From assembly GCF_023856365.1 (NCBI RefSeq), contig NC_064539.1:22881019-22945018 (forward strand): a stretch of DNA of 64,000 bases. The letters are read 5' to 3'. This stretch comes from Brienomyrus brachyistius. Its lineage: Eukaryota; Chordata; Actinopteri; Osteoglossiformes; Mormyridae. A program made the position numbers and the translations under genes. This document shows, one piece after another, positions 26,340-37,189 of this stretch (positions are counted from its first letter, which is position 1; each line of letters opens with the position of its first letter). The notes beneath the pieces were generated by a model. It saw nothing but the letters and a program-made list of their open reading frames with translations. It searched no databases and was not told where the DNA came from.

Positions 26340-27600
26340 TAACCGTTTTGTCACGTTTTTTTGTCATGACGTACATTTTTCCTGTGTCATTGCTGTCTGA
26401 ATCTGCATTGCGTCTGTATGCTGCTTCTGTTTTGATAGACCTAAATTGTGATATCTTTGAAACGTTACTTGTAATAAATGTAATTCGACACGTCTTAAAG
26501 TCTGAAGTGCTTAAATATATGCTGGTCTAGCAGCATTAACAATGCTCCATCTACCAAATAAACAGAGACTGCGGCGCCTGCAGCATTTTATCTTGGGGTA
26601 CCCGACTCCCCCGTCCATCTAATAATTACAGTATTTTTTTTTTCGAGCGGTGGGGGGAGAGGTCCGCCTATGAATATTTCCCATGAGCCTACATCCTACA
26701 GTATTCCCATACCCATAACCTGTTCCCGTACACTAGGTTAAGCTGGCACAAATATATTGTCCTTCTGAGTTACACGTACACCGCAAAACTTTTTTTCACT
26801 TTAAACTCCCCTTTGAGGCCTCTGGTACACATTGTGTGCACTTACGATTTATCAATATTTCCAGTATGCAGCACACGCTTCCAACCAATAGATGGCGCTA
26901 TGGACTGCTACACACTAGTACGGATAGGATTAATAGTAGAAAGGGGACGAGAACTGAGCGAGTGTTCATTACATGGCTCACAACAATTTATTTCACGGGC
27001 CTTACGTCTGTAGGACCACACTAAGCCACACCGACACTCTGTAGTTGGGCCTGTTTTCACTAAATCACCATTTTCACTAAGGACAGCCCCACGAGGAAGT
27101 TTCCCAATCAGACGACAGTGTCATGTGTGCCATACAAACAGAAGGATGACAAGGTAGCTAACGAGGTCTGCTGGCAGCTCCAGTAGGGTTACCAAGGGTT
27201 ACCATTGGTCAGACGAAAAAGATGTTCATTTGCTCATGTCACTCATTGACATCACAAGGAATACGCATATCATTTAATTTTTAAAGCAGACTTGTGCACC
27301 AGCCTTGTAAATGCTGTGTGATGATACTAAGTGGCTGCCGTATATTGAAAATTGGTGCCTTCTCTCTCACTTGATACTCCACTGTAGCATGCAACCCTGG
27401 GTCATACAGGTTGCAGTAATAAACCTGGACTGACCACCGATATTTGACAAACCACCCGGATGCCCGGACGGAGCCCAAAAAGAGTGACGTGTCCAGATAA
27501 ACCCGGACATATGGGTTTATCTAGCCTGGTGGTTCCTTCCCACAGTCTGACCACCTGTGCAACAGTGAATCGCTGTGGTTAGGTCGTGTTTGACTGATCT
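26340..27600 (+). repeat. Left copy of a segmental duplication (cystatin upstream DNA)
   Basis: This block aligns in the same order with 32360-33060. Shared stretches include gtcattgctgtctgaat (26386 and 32386), atgctggtctag (26519 and 32513), the 20-mer tgtagttgggcctgttttca (27040-27059 and 32809-32828), and gtctgaccnc...gtgaatcgc (27545 and 33007). Both copies lie upstream of a cystatin exon 1, so the duplicated unit contains the gene and its upstream DNA. The copies differ by point changes and indels, so the event is not very recent. Confidence 0.8.
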
Positions 27601-28530
27601 ACTTTGAGGAAGGTACCAGAGAAACTGATCACAAAAAGGTCTATGTTCTGATCTACTTAGATTTACAGAAGCCCTTTGATGTTGTCCCCCACAACCAGCT
27701 CCTATTTAAGCTCAAAGCAGTAGGGATTTCAGTAACTGTAGCAGCTTGGATTGAAAACTGGTTAACAGACAGGAAGCAGCAAGTAGTTATTGGAGGCACA
27801 TTGTGGGCCTTTGTTCATAGTGGGGTACCGCAGGGTTCAATTTTAGGACCACTGTTATTCCTAATTTACTTTAACGATATTGACAACAATGTATGCAGTA
27901 TACTGACTAAATGTGCAGACAACACAGAGGTGGGTGGTGTAGCAGATACTGAACTAGCAGCACAGAGGCTACAATGGGATCTTTATTGAATTAGTGACTG
28001 GGCTGATACCAGGCAGATGAAATTTAATGTAGATAAATGTAAGATCAGGCGGCATGGTGGTGTAGTGGTTAGCACTGCTGCCTCACACCTCTGGGACCCG
28101 GGTTCGAGTCTCTGCCTGGGTCACATGTGTGCGGAGTTTGCATGTTCGCCCCATGTCGTCGTGGGGTTTCCTCCGGGTACTCCGGTTTCCCCCCACAGTC
28201 CAAAGACATGCTGAGGCTAATTGGGGTTACTAAATTGCCCATAGGTGTGCATGCGTGAGTGAATGGTGTATGAGTATGCCCTGCGATGGGCTGGCCCCCC
28301 ATCCTGGGTTGTTCCCTGCCTCATGCCCATTGCTTCCGGGATAGGCTCCGGACCCCCCGCGACCCAGTAGGATAAGCGGTTTGGAAAATTGATGGATGGA
28401 TAAATGTAAGATAATCCATGCAGGGAGCAGAAATATAAAGTACAGATATTTTATGGGTTCCACTGAAATAAAGGTTGCTGATTATCATAAAGACCTTGGT
28501 GTGTATGTTGATGCCAGTGTGGGGAAGTAA
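27597..28530 (+). mobile_element. Non-LTR retrotransposon (LINE) reverse-transcriptase remnant
   Basis: Translation of 27640-28031 gives the fingers/palm of a LINE reverse transcriptase: YLDLQKPFDVVPH, LKAVGISVTVAAWI, the signature SGVPQGSILGPLLFLIYFND, and a decayed catalytic box (CADNTE where FADDTK is usual). An in-frame stop follows near 27987, then ISDWADTRQMKFNVDKCK. The frame is broken by a SINE inserted at 28046 and resumes at 28413-28530 (GSTEIKVADYHKDLGVYVD). Loss of the second catalytic Asp and the stop show it is dead. It resembles the CR1/L2/Rex1-like fish LINEs, recalled from memory. Confidence 0.85.
28046..28398 (+). mobile_element. Complete tRNA-derived SINE nested in the LINE remnant
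   Basis: About 350 bp starting aggcggcatggtggtgtagt, with an A-box-like tagtggttagc and a B-box-like ggttcgagtc at 28101-28110. A conserved body follows (tcctccgggtactccggttt; gggataggctccggacccc), with a gatggatgga tail. It is flanked by a perfect 14-bp direct repeat gataaatgtaagat at 28032-28045 and 28399-28412, the target-site duplication. The LINE reading frame resumes after the second copy. The same family occurs as fragments at 2099, 34145 (reverse) and probably 49070. Confidence 0.92.
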
Positions 28531-28566
28531 TTATAAAGACCAATAGGATGTTGGGTATCTAGGTGT

Positions 28567-29193
28567 GTGGAGTTTAAGTCAAGCTCGACCTCGGTCAGGA
28601 GTATTGCCACACCAATGGGGCTTGCCATACAACTTCATCATAGATTTGGTTCAAAATTGATGCTCAACAAGTCACACCAGCTGGGATACACTGAGTCTTA
28701 CTCGGAGACACAATCCTACAAATACTGCTTCCTTAATGCTGTGGATATCATAAAGCAGGCAAATCTACCTGTCATTGCAAGGTTGGGTGGATTTCACCTG
28801 CTGAAGTCTTATCTTGGATCAATGAGTAACATCATGGAGGATTCTGGACTTCTAGAGGTGATCCCATTGATCTATCCTGGAAGTACGACAGCCAACCACA
28901 TCATGGATGGAGCATGTTTTGACATCCTCATCGATGCAGTCATCTATCAGCACATCATGAAACATGCCTTCACTGAGGAGGAGTGTGGTGACATGACCTT
29001 CATGGAGAAGGTGGCTGATGGGAAGATGGGAGCCAGACCTACAGACTACACACCTTTACAGACACAGTAGCGGCAGTGTTGAGCTGAGGTTTGAAGAAAC
29101 CTTCAAACAACTCACAGGAGGAAGAACACCTGCACTCTGGGTGCAGTACCACCACATGGTAGATGTGATCAAGGTCTTTATCAGAACTGAGTG
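28567..29193 (+). pseudogene. Decayed copy of a dispersed multicopy fish protein, function unknown
   Basis: A frame at 28567-29070 contains LGYTESYSET, ARLGGFHLLKSYLGSMSNIM, GSGL-like EDSGLLEVIPL and AVIYQHIMKHAF. A frameshift near 29071-29085 shifts the continuation RFEETFKQLTGGRTPALWVQ and YHHMVDVIKVFIRTE to another frame, which ends at TGA at about 29193. From memory the motif set (GFHxLxSFLGSI; LWxQYxxMVDxxxxFIRAE) belongs to an uncharacterised protein repeated many times in fish and invertebrate genomes, probably carried by transposons. The first ~30 residues have no clear match. I cannot name the element. Confidence 0.6.
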
Positions 29194-29199
29194 ACTTGC

Positions 29200-30450
29200 A
29201 GGCTGCCTGTTTTGTTTTGTTTTTTTTAGTTTTTTCCCTAGTGTTTATTAGTTATCATTGCTTCCCTGCTTGTGCTCTGTTTTATGTTCTGCTTGTACTG
29301 GTCCTTTTCCCTGTCTTGGTCATTGTTAGTGTTGGGTTAGAACTGAACAGTTGTAGGTCTAAGTTTGTCACCACCGTCGAGAACTACATTTCCCATAATG
29401 CACCAGCAAAATGGCTGCTGATCACAAATGAAAACACCTGAGCAGGAATGGTAGCTCAGTCTTCAAGCAAGCCAAGGAACATCACAGCAAGCTCTACTCA
29501 AGAGTTTACTCCAAAGACACCAATGGTTGGTAAATGTTATTAGGTTATATTAGTTAAAAAGTTAACTGAAGAGTCAAAAGACTAAAAGGAAAAAGCTTGT
29601 AGACGTTTGATTGTCTTTATTACATTTGATGTTTAACTGTTCTGTTGTTTGAAGCGAGCATTTAATGAAATTTATTATTTGATTTAACTTAATTCACTAG
29701 ATTAATTTGATTAATTCATTTGAAATACTTACAATGGTTCATTTGTTTACCTTAATTTAATTAATGCAATCTAAAAAGCTCATGTATTGTTTGAACATCT
29801 TACAAAATGACATGGTGAACCTCTGTATCTGTGCTTTGTAGGTTATCAACCTGACGGTTCAAACATTGATTGATTGATTGATTAACTTGAAACCAACAAG
29901 TCTAAGTTTGTAAATAAAACTTAATGAAAGGTGACTCAAGAGTTGTCCCGGAGTGTCCTTTTGGAGTGGAACTAGAGTGGAACTTAACAGTTAGAGTTCC
30001 CTTATCCAGTGCTCATTTATTCTAGCTCATTATACCTGTTGCCTTGCTTTGTTTGGTTGTTTTTGAATATTCACACCTGACCTTTGTATCAGTGTGTATT
30101 TAAGTGCCCGCCTTAGTTCATTTCCACAGTCAGTCCTTGTGATTTGTTCTGCGAGTGTTACGCTGCCTGTCTCTCTAGTTATAGTTTCTGTATTTCCGGT
30201 TTGCATGTGGGGGTTGATTTATGGTTCTTTTTTTCTCCTTATTTTTGACCTCTTGTGGTCTTTCTTGTTTTTTTTTTTTTTTTTTTTTTGGTATTTGTTC
30301 CCAGTGCGTTTGGTTAGTTTTGTTCTTAAACCCTTCTGTCTTGGAGTTGCCAACGGATCGTCACTTCATTCTGCCTGCACCAAGTTCATAACAATGAGTG
30401 CTCTCCTGCCCTGCTACCCCTCTGCTTTCGGGGGTGGGGGGCACTGTGAA
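29200..30450. repeat. Probable repeat-derived DNA upstream of cystatin
   Basis: This stretch is T-rich (for example T runs at 29220-29227 and about 30269-30290). It is absent from the otherwise parallel second duplication copy (compare 33060-33235), so it looks like inserted material together with the LINE and the 28567 ORF. I cannot assign it to a named family. Confidence 0.4.
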
Positions 30451-30786
30451 TATCTCATAACAAAAGCCTCCCTGATAGTTGTGGTATACAGACGTGCCTG
30501 TTTGGCTTTGGCCGCCAGGGTACTGCACTCCTGACTGCCCTTGACACATACAGTATGGCATCACGGCCGTGCAGAGATGCAGTTCATTCCAGGGCCGGGC
30601 TGGGCTAAATGCCATGACAAATCTGGGCAGTTGACTCACTTGCCTGCAGACCTGCTTCAGGGGGCATGTCCCACCCACCGCCCTCAAGCCACACCCCTTG
30701 AGGGGGCGGATCCTGCAACTCCCCCAGATGCCCCAGAGCCTGAGTCTCATTCATTCCAGATGAGCTGTTTCCTGACGCAGTCAACC

Positions 30787-31975
30787 ATGGCTCTCCTTGC
30801 CATTCTGGTCCTCTCGCTGCTGTCGGCCAAACTCGAAGCGATTGAGGAAGAAATCATACCAAGTGAGTAGCGGCACATCCTGCCTTCTTGGGCTGCCGGC
30901 CGTCCAGCCTTCCCTCATCTGTGCCATTGTTTAGCATAAAGTCTCTTACCTCTGTGTATCCTGGCCATCAGTGAATAGGTTTCCAGGGCTATTTTTAGGG
31001 ATGACTCGGATGCTTAGGAGAAGTAAGTAGCGGGAACTCGGCTTCTCTGCGACGGCTGTCTTTTTGGCTGCTGTTAAATCTCGCCGAGTGCCGAAGTGTC
31101 TGTGTCCCTGTTTCCGTGCCGTTCCATGGCTTCTGTGCACTTTTTTTTATTGAGCTTGGCCGCCCAGAAAACAAACACACACGCGGGAAAAGCACAGGTC
31201 TGTAACGGGTTAGCATGAGTTTGAAGAAAAACAGCAGGGGGCGTTTTTCTCTCGTTTCCAGGCCACACCCACCATCTGGGCGCACCGGTCAGCATACCGC
31301 CCCAGTCCTCTGAGGTCCAGGTGGCAGCCCGGTTAGCCACGGAGAAGTTCAGCTCCAAATCAAGGTCTAAGATGCTCTTCCGGCTGTTGGATGTGACGTC
31401 GGCGGAGAGGCAGGTAAGGCCACTGGGACACTGAGCTTGCACCAAAGTATAAATACCTCCATGCTGACTTTCAGCCTGTTGTCCTGCGCTGTTTCCTCAC
31501 GCTTTGATGTCACTGTGCCCGTTCCCTAGGTGACGAACATCATCACATACAAGATATGGGCCACCATCGGAAAAACCAAATGCCCGAAATCCACAGACGC
31601 CGACCTGGAATCTTGCGTGCTGGGAAAAAGGGTAATTTAAAAAAACACCCCATAGTATCTATATCCCATGCCAGATAATTAAGTAAGGGCAGCCACAACA
31701 TGTGGTTGCACATGGAGTCATGCCGGTCAGTGAGTGCTGCTATACAGGCGCTCTCCCCCAGCTGCACCCTGTCCCACACACTCCCCTAGCCACACACACA
31801 CAGACCCCTGGCCAGATAATACACACACACCTGCTTCCCTGGTCAGCAGCTCTCCTAATTTGTCTCTCTTTTCCAGCGCCTCTCTTGCACATTTGAGGTG
31901 ACCTACGATCCTCGTACTGAGCAGCGGAAGGTCCCCGTTTCTGACTGCAAAAAGACCTCCGCAGTAGCTCACTGA
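30787..31975 (+). CDS. Secreted cystatin-family protein, 4 exons
   Basis: Cystatin-fold protein, expected to be secreted; the family inhibits papain-like cysteine proteases. Exons 30787-30862, 31262-31413, 31530-31631 and 31877-31975 are in phase and give 142 aa. An in-frame ATG at 30760 would add nine residues; I prefer 30787 for its context (accATGG) and because the hydrophobic signal ([13 protein letters not shown]) starts there. Seen: a Gly-Ala-Pro near the mature N-terminus, a helix [20 protein letters not shown], the strand following [19 protein letters not shown], and four cysteines placed as in type-2 cystatins (TKC, ESC, LSC, SDC). The inhibitory QxVxG loop reads QVTNI and lacks the usual glycine, so inhibition may be weak or altered. 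The gene could equally be a teleost-specific cystatin-like paralog; I give no symbol. A tandem copy follows at 33497. Confidence 0.85.
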
Positions 31976-32199
31976 GTCCCACGGCGCCTCCTGCTGGATG
32001 TCTTGCAGCATTGCGAAAACAGACATGTTTCTTCACAAAGTCTAGACGTTTCAGGGAGGCAGCGCTTTTTAATTTTACTTTTTAATTTTAGCAGCCATGC
32101 TCACCAGCATTTGGGGGTGGGTGGGATTTTCTGATGATCGATATGCATGTCCAGCAAAGGAGACCCTGAGTAGGTGGGTAAATCCTTGCACATGAGTCA

Positions 32200-33060
32200 T
32201 TATTCTTATGGGAGTAAGCAATCTGAGCATTTAGTTTAAGCATTTTATAAGAACAACACCAGCAATGACAACGACAATAATATTACTATTAATATTACTA
32301 TATACGTGAAGTCATCAGCCAAAGACCAAAGCCGAAGACACAACCATTTTATCACATTTTGATTGGCCTTATACCTGTTGCTTGTGTCATTGCTGTCTGA
32401 ATCCGCATTTTGTCTGTATGTTACTTCTGTCTTGATAATCTTAATTTTGAAATCTTTCAAATGCTGCTTATAATATGGCATGCAACATGTCTTAACGTTT
32501 AAAGTGCTTTAATATGCTGGTCTAGGAACAAGAATGTTTTCCACCAGCCCGATAAATCAGAGACCAACCGGGGCATTACTACCATCTACATGAATCTGTA
32601 TGAAAATGGAAATTAAACTCCTACTTGGGGGGCTCTGGCACACTGTCTGCACTGATGATTGTCCTCTATTGGCAACATGTAGTGATGCTTGTGTTGTGTG
32701 TGGCTGCATACACCTCTGCACACTGGGATGAAGAGGATAAGCTGTGCATAGGTCGCAAAGACTGAAGTGCCCATTACGTGGCTCACAAGTTTGTTTATTT
32801 CCTAACACTGTAGTTGGGCCTGTTTTCAGTTCAGCACCATTTTCACTAAGAGCCCCACGATGGAGTTTCCTGGGCTGACAATGTCACATGTTCCATACCA
32901 CTGTTACGCATCTCACATGCCCCAAGACCTGGAATATGACCTGAGGGATGGCAGGGTGACCAGCGAGGTCTCCTGGCAGCATCACGGCCAGGGATATCCT
33001 CCCGCGGTCTGACCGCGTGTGGTTTAGTGAATCGCCATGGTTACATGTGTTGTGAGTGCT
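32200..33060 (+). repeat. Right copy of the segmental duplication
   Basis: This aligns with 26170-27600 in the same order and orientation, but is shorter. It contains no LINE or nested SINE. It leads into the upstream region of the second cystatin copy: 33237-33610 aligns with 30490-30870, including the phrases ttggctttgg, ccagggtactgc and gaggaagaaatcat. Confidence 0.8.
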
Positions 33061-34144
33061 CCCCTGCCTCTTGGGCTCTATATTGCTTGGACAGTTTTGG
33101 AAGACAGATGGATGAGCGAATCGCTTTAAACGAGTGGGCAACCGATGACATTGGCGCTCTCCTTAAGAGCGAACACGTTGAATATACGGCAGCCTTTTGT
33201 CCAAGTTCTTCCTGGAACCGTGAGTATCTCACCTACAGCCTGTTGGCTTTGGCTTCCAGGGTACTGCCCGCCTACATGCCTGCCTACCTGCCCTCAACAC
33301 ACAGCTGGCATCAGAGTTGGGCAGGACAGGAGCGCCACTAAACACCATGACTCATTGAGACAGCTGAGTCACATATTCGAGAACCAGTTTAGCTAAGGGG
33401 GCATATCTCACCCACCGCCCTCAAACCACACCCCTTGTTTTGACCGATTCTGCGGCTCCCCCAGATGCTCCAAGGCTTGGATCTGATTCATTTCAAATGA
33501 CCTGTTTACTGCTGCAGTTAACTGTGGTTCTCTGGGGCGTTCTGCTCCTCTCGCTGCTGTTGGCCACACGCCTCGAAGTGATTGAGGAAGAAATCATTTC
33601 GCTGAGTGAGTAGCACCACACCCTGTCTTCTTGGACGACCAGACGTCCAGCCTTCCTTTCACTTCTCTGCACCTTTTCCTAGAGTAGCGCTCCTGTTATC
33701 CTGACCATCGGTGAATAGACTTCCAAGATGATTTTTAGGGATGGCCTGAGAGCTTGGACAGGGCTAGATCATGGTCCTGTGAGGCCACTGGGCACCTGCA
33801 TTTTGCCCCCCCCCATGACAGCAGGGGAGGGGGAGTTCAGGGCACATATCATGTAAAGGGTCTGGATTCTGCTCCTCTATCAAAGCTATTTAGCTAACTT
33901 GCTATGCTTGTCAGGTACAGAACTAGCTAACAAGTTACTGAGCTAGCATTATTATCCAGTATTTCTGACACAGGGAGGTAATTTTACTTAAAGAATTATT
34001 TGGATTAACAATGAAACTACTGCAACACAGCATGCAGACATCTTGTTTTTTAGCAGTAATGACTGTCTAGCTGGGATGATGACCAACGTACTGTAACTAA
34101 CATTACATTTCATGGTTACACTAGAGCCAAGGGATTTAAATCAT

Positions 34145-34261
34145 CCTTCCATCCATTTTCCAAACCGCTTATCCTACTGGGTCGCGGGGGGTCCGGAGCC
34201 TATCCCGGAAGCAATGGGCACGAGGCAGGAAACAACCCAGGATGGGGGCCAGCCCATCACA
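34145..34261 (-). mobile_element. 5'-truncated SINE in intron of the cystatin copy
   Basis: A reverse-oriented 3' portion of the SINE seen at 28046-28398 (plus strand reads ccttccatccattttccaaa, then cggagcctatcccggaagca). It is flanked by a perfect 13-bp direct repeat ggatttaaatcat at 34132-34144 and 34262-34274, a target-site duplication. This shows a truncated insertion into the expanded intron 1 of the broken cystatin copy. Confidence 0.9.
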
Positions 34262-34274
34262 GGATTTAAATCAT

Positions 34275-35880
34275 TGTTATTTATATTTTTACTAGCTTGC
34301 TATGTTTTGACTTGTCAGGACTTGAAATAGCTAACCTTATCTATCAAGTTAGCTAGTTAGCATTATTGGCCTGTGTCTAAGTAACAGAGGGAGGTAATTT
34401 TGCTAAGAATTAATGCCTTGGATACAAACGTAAAAATAATGCACGTTTTTGAATGACCACACAAAGCAGTGTAGTAGCAGTTGTGATGTAAGCCGCATAA
34501 TGTTATTCAAGGGTCACTGTTATTCTGAATTCACACTCTTGTGAAAGTATGTTGTAAAATGCCAACCAACATATTGAGGATGGGGGCCAGAGACCGTGAT
34601 ATTAATTTTGCACCACTGTGGAGATGCTCAGCACATAACTATATGTCTGAAGTGAATGTTGCACTGTAAACTTGCACTGTGTGCATGAAGGATCACAGCA
34701 TGTACCAAGTGCCCTGGGTGGTCAGCTAGCAGAACTTATGCCGGGGGGCCCAGGGCCCTCGTGGTTAACTTGTGCTGCATATGTCAAGATGCCCCGGTGG
34801 CCAACTCTTGCTCTTTACGCAGAGGGTCCGGGTGATGAACTCGCATTGTATATGGGGGTCATAGTCTTTAGCTTGCGCTACAAATGTTGCGATTAGCGGC
34901 CTTTAGTGCTCCAATGTGCCGGGACACTCAGAGTGACTGACCAACGATTATGACTTTTGTCTGTTAAGTAGGCTTAGGCTACACACAAAGCAAGACAAAA
35001 GAAGGATGTTTGCTTTGGCTTTCTGTTCAGCCTTCTAGCCTGTTGTAGACAAAAAAAAAAAAACATGGCTATTGCAGTGCAGCATTTCACAAACATTTCT
35101 TATTTCAGTAATAGTGCGTTTGCCAATCTTGTGAGCTGGGAAGTTTAAAGTTGACACATAACCACACCACAAAGTGCAACTTCCAGGTGGGAATTTCGAG
35201 AAACCAACTTATGCGAATGGTCAAACAAGACAAGCATTGTTAATTACCATTGTTAATTCCCTTTCAAGTTGAGATTGCCGACATCCATAATAGCCAGACG
35301 ATGAATTCCTTCTCTGCGGCTCCTTTCATTTATAAGTGGGACTGGGCTTCACAGCCTATAGCCAAAACTTGGGATAAGAAAATAATGAGCCTTGACAATT
35401 ATAGATGAACTAGGCTAGACTATGACTATTCGTTGCCGTCTGGAGACGCCTCTTTTCTTACTACAGTAAGCAATAAGCATAATAATTTCAATTTCTTCTC
35501 CTAGGTCTCAGCTGGGTTGAATTCGCATTCAACTGCGTGGTACAGTGAGGATTTACTGACACAGACATTAAGCAGCGCTCATAGATCACATTTTGCTAAT
35601 GTCAGTATGCTTGGCTATGACGTCCCCTACTATTCACTGTACTGAGCTGCTCCCTTAATAATCTAATGACAGAACGAACCAGCAAGTGACTGTCACGCGA
35701 TGCACGAGGGTTTGGAGGCTGCAACAGTGCAATAAAGAATTTGAAACTTAGGAGGGAACAACTTAATCATTTAAATACAATGCAGTATGTGCTTCTGTGA
35801 TTGGGGAGCGGGGGGGGGTGATGATATTATTGTTTATCCCGCTATTTTTTTTATTATAATATTGCATATTATTTTTTTAG
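34275..35880. other. Expanded intron DNA of the cystatin copy
   Basis: No exon or recognisable element was seen. The DNA is AT-leaning, with an A run near 35049 and a G run near 35810. It has no counterpart in the short intron 1 of the first copy, so it was gained here or lost there. Confidence 0.5.
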
Positions 35881-36991
35881 TTACTCCCAGCCCCAGTCAG
35901 CACACCCGTCAGCATACAGCCCCAGTCCTCTGAGGTCCAGGTGGCAGCCCGGTTAGCCACGGAGAAGTTCAGCTCCAAATCAAGGTCCGAGATGCTCTTC
36001 CGGCTGTTGGATGTGACGTCGGCGGAGACACAGGTAAGGCCACTGGAACACTGAGCTTGGTCTTTCTGCACAAAGAACGCACCAAGACAGACGTACAGCC
36101 GCGCTGACTTCAAGGCTCTCGCCCTGTACGGCTTCCTCACGCTTTGATGTCACTGTGCTCGTTCCCTTTTGGAAAAATCAAATGCCTGTAATCCACAGAA
36201 GCCAACCGGACTCTTGTGTTCTGGGGAAAAGGGTAATTTCCGAATACATCTCATAATCGTCTGGCATAAGGAATAAGCATTAATTAAGAACGACCACAAC
36301 ATGTGGCTGCGCATGGAGTCATGCTCTCCCCCAGCTGCACCCTGTCCCACACACTCCCCGATCAGATACACACACGCCCCCAGCCAAATACACACACCCC
36401 CCCGATCAGATACACACAGACCCCCAAGCAGATACACACATGCCCCCAGCCAAATACACACACACTGGCTTCACTGGGTCAGCAGCTCTTCTGATCTGCC
36501 CCCTTTTCCAGTGCCTCTCTTGCACATTTGCAATGACCTGCGATCCTCATTCCGACCAGTGTGAGGTCCCGATTTCTGACTGCAAAAAGACCCCCACAGT
36601 GGCCTGCTGAGTCCCATGGTGCCTCTCACTGGATGTCCCACATCACGAAAGTTAATGATAAAGAGGGTATAGCCCAGCTGTAGGACAGTCTCACATAGAC
36701 ACGCGACCTCAATTCCTCAGCACCACCCTGGCAAAAAAAAGCTGAACAATGCAGACTTTCACGGGCATGGAGGCGGGTAGGGAAGTGGGCCTCCTGACAG
36801 AGTTTTTCCCCTGTCGACTGACGCCTGGTAATCATTAGCTCATCGCTGGCCTATGGTTCGGCCCACGCCTCCGCTGCAACTGTGACGTCTGGCTCTGTGG
36901 GCCGTCAGCAAACCAAATGATGGAGGAGGCTTCAGAGACAGCAGATTTACATATGCAAACCAAAACCCCAGATAATCTCCTAACAAGCACA

Positions 36992-36997
36992 TTTATT
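36992..36997 (-). terminator. rassf6 poly(A) signal
   Basis: AATAAA on the minus strand about 190 bases beyond the rassf6 stop codon at 37190-37192, the first such hexamer downstream and at a plausible distance. Confidence 0.6.
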
Positions 36998-37189
36998 CAC
37001 TCACAGTGAGTACAGCTGGTGATTATCTGGATAACTAAGAAAATACATCTCTATTGCTCATCGACCTCTTCAGAAAGCTGGCAGCAAACCCCAGATGCTT
37101 CTCTTCAGTGGGCTGCCCGTTGTCTGCATTTTGAAAGAATGTGGAATTTGTGGTCTGCGGTCGCCCTGCGGTCACCTTGTGGTTCCATA

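Larger units (their letters stand above)
33497..36610 (+). pseudogene. Cystatin tandem duplicate, broken in exon 3
   Basis: A second copy of the cystatin at 30787. Exon 1 (33497-33605, beginning MTCLLLQLTVVLWG) is open with an intact donor. Exon 2 (35891-36033) is open and nearly identical to the first copy. Exon 4 (36512-36610, ending SDCKKTPTVAC and stop) is open with an acceptor. Exon 3 is damaged: about 40 bases covering its 3' splice site and the first part, which should encode the inhibitory loop region, are missing at about 36167. The remainder (about 36168-36232) runs into an in-frame TAA after GKIKCL. Joining exon 2 to exon 4 directly would keep phase 0, so a shortened transcript is possible, but it would lack the central loop and the first two cysteines. 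Intron 1 is about 2.3 kb against 0.4 kb in copy 1. Confidence 0.8.

Noticed and set aside
28046..28130. tRNA-like A and B boxes considered as a tRNA gene
   Set aside because: The sequence continues into a 350-bp element with a target-site duplication and no cloverleaf acceptor stem; it is a SINE head.
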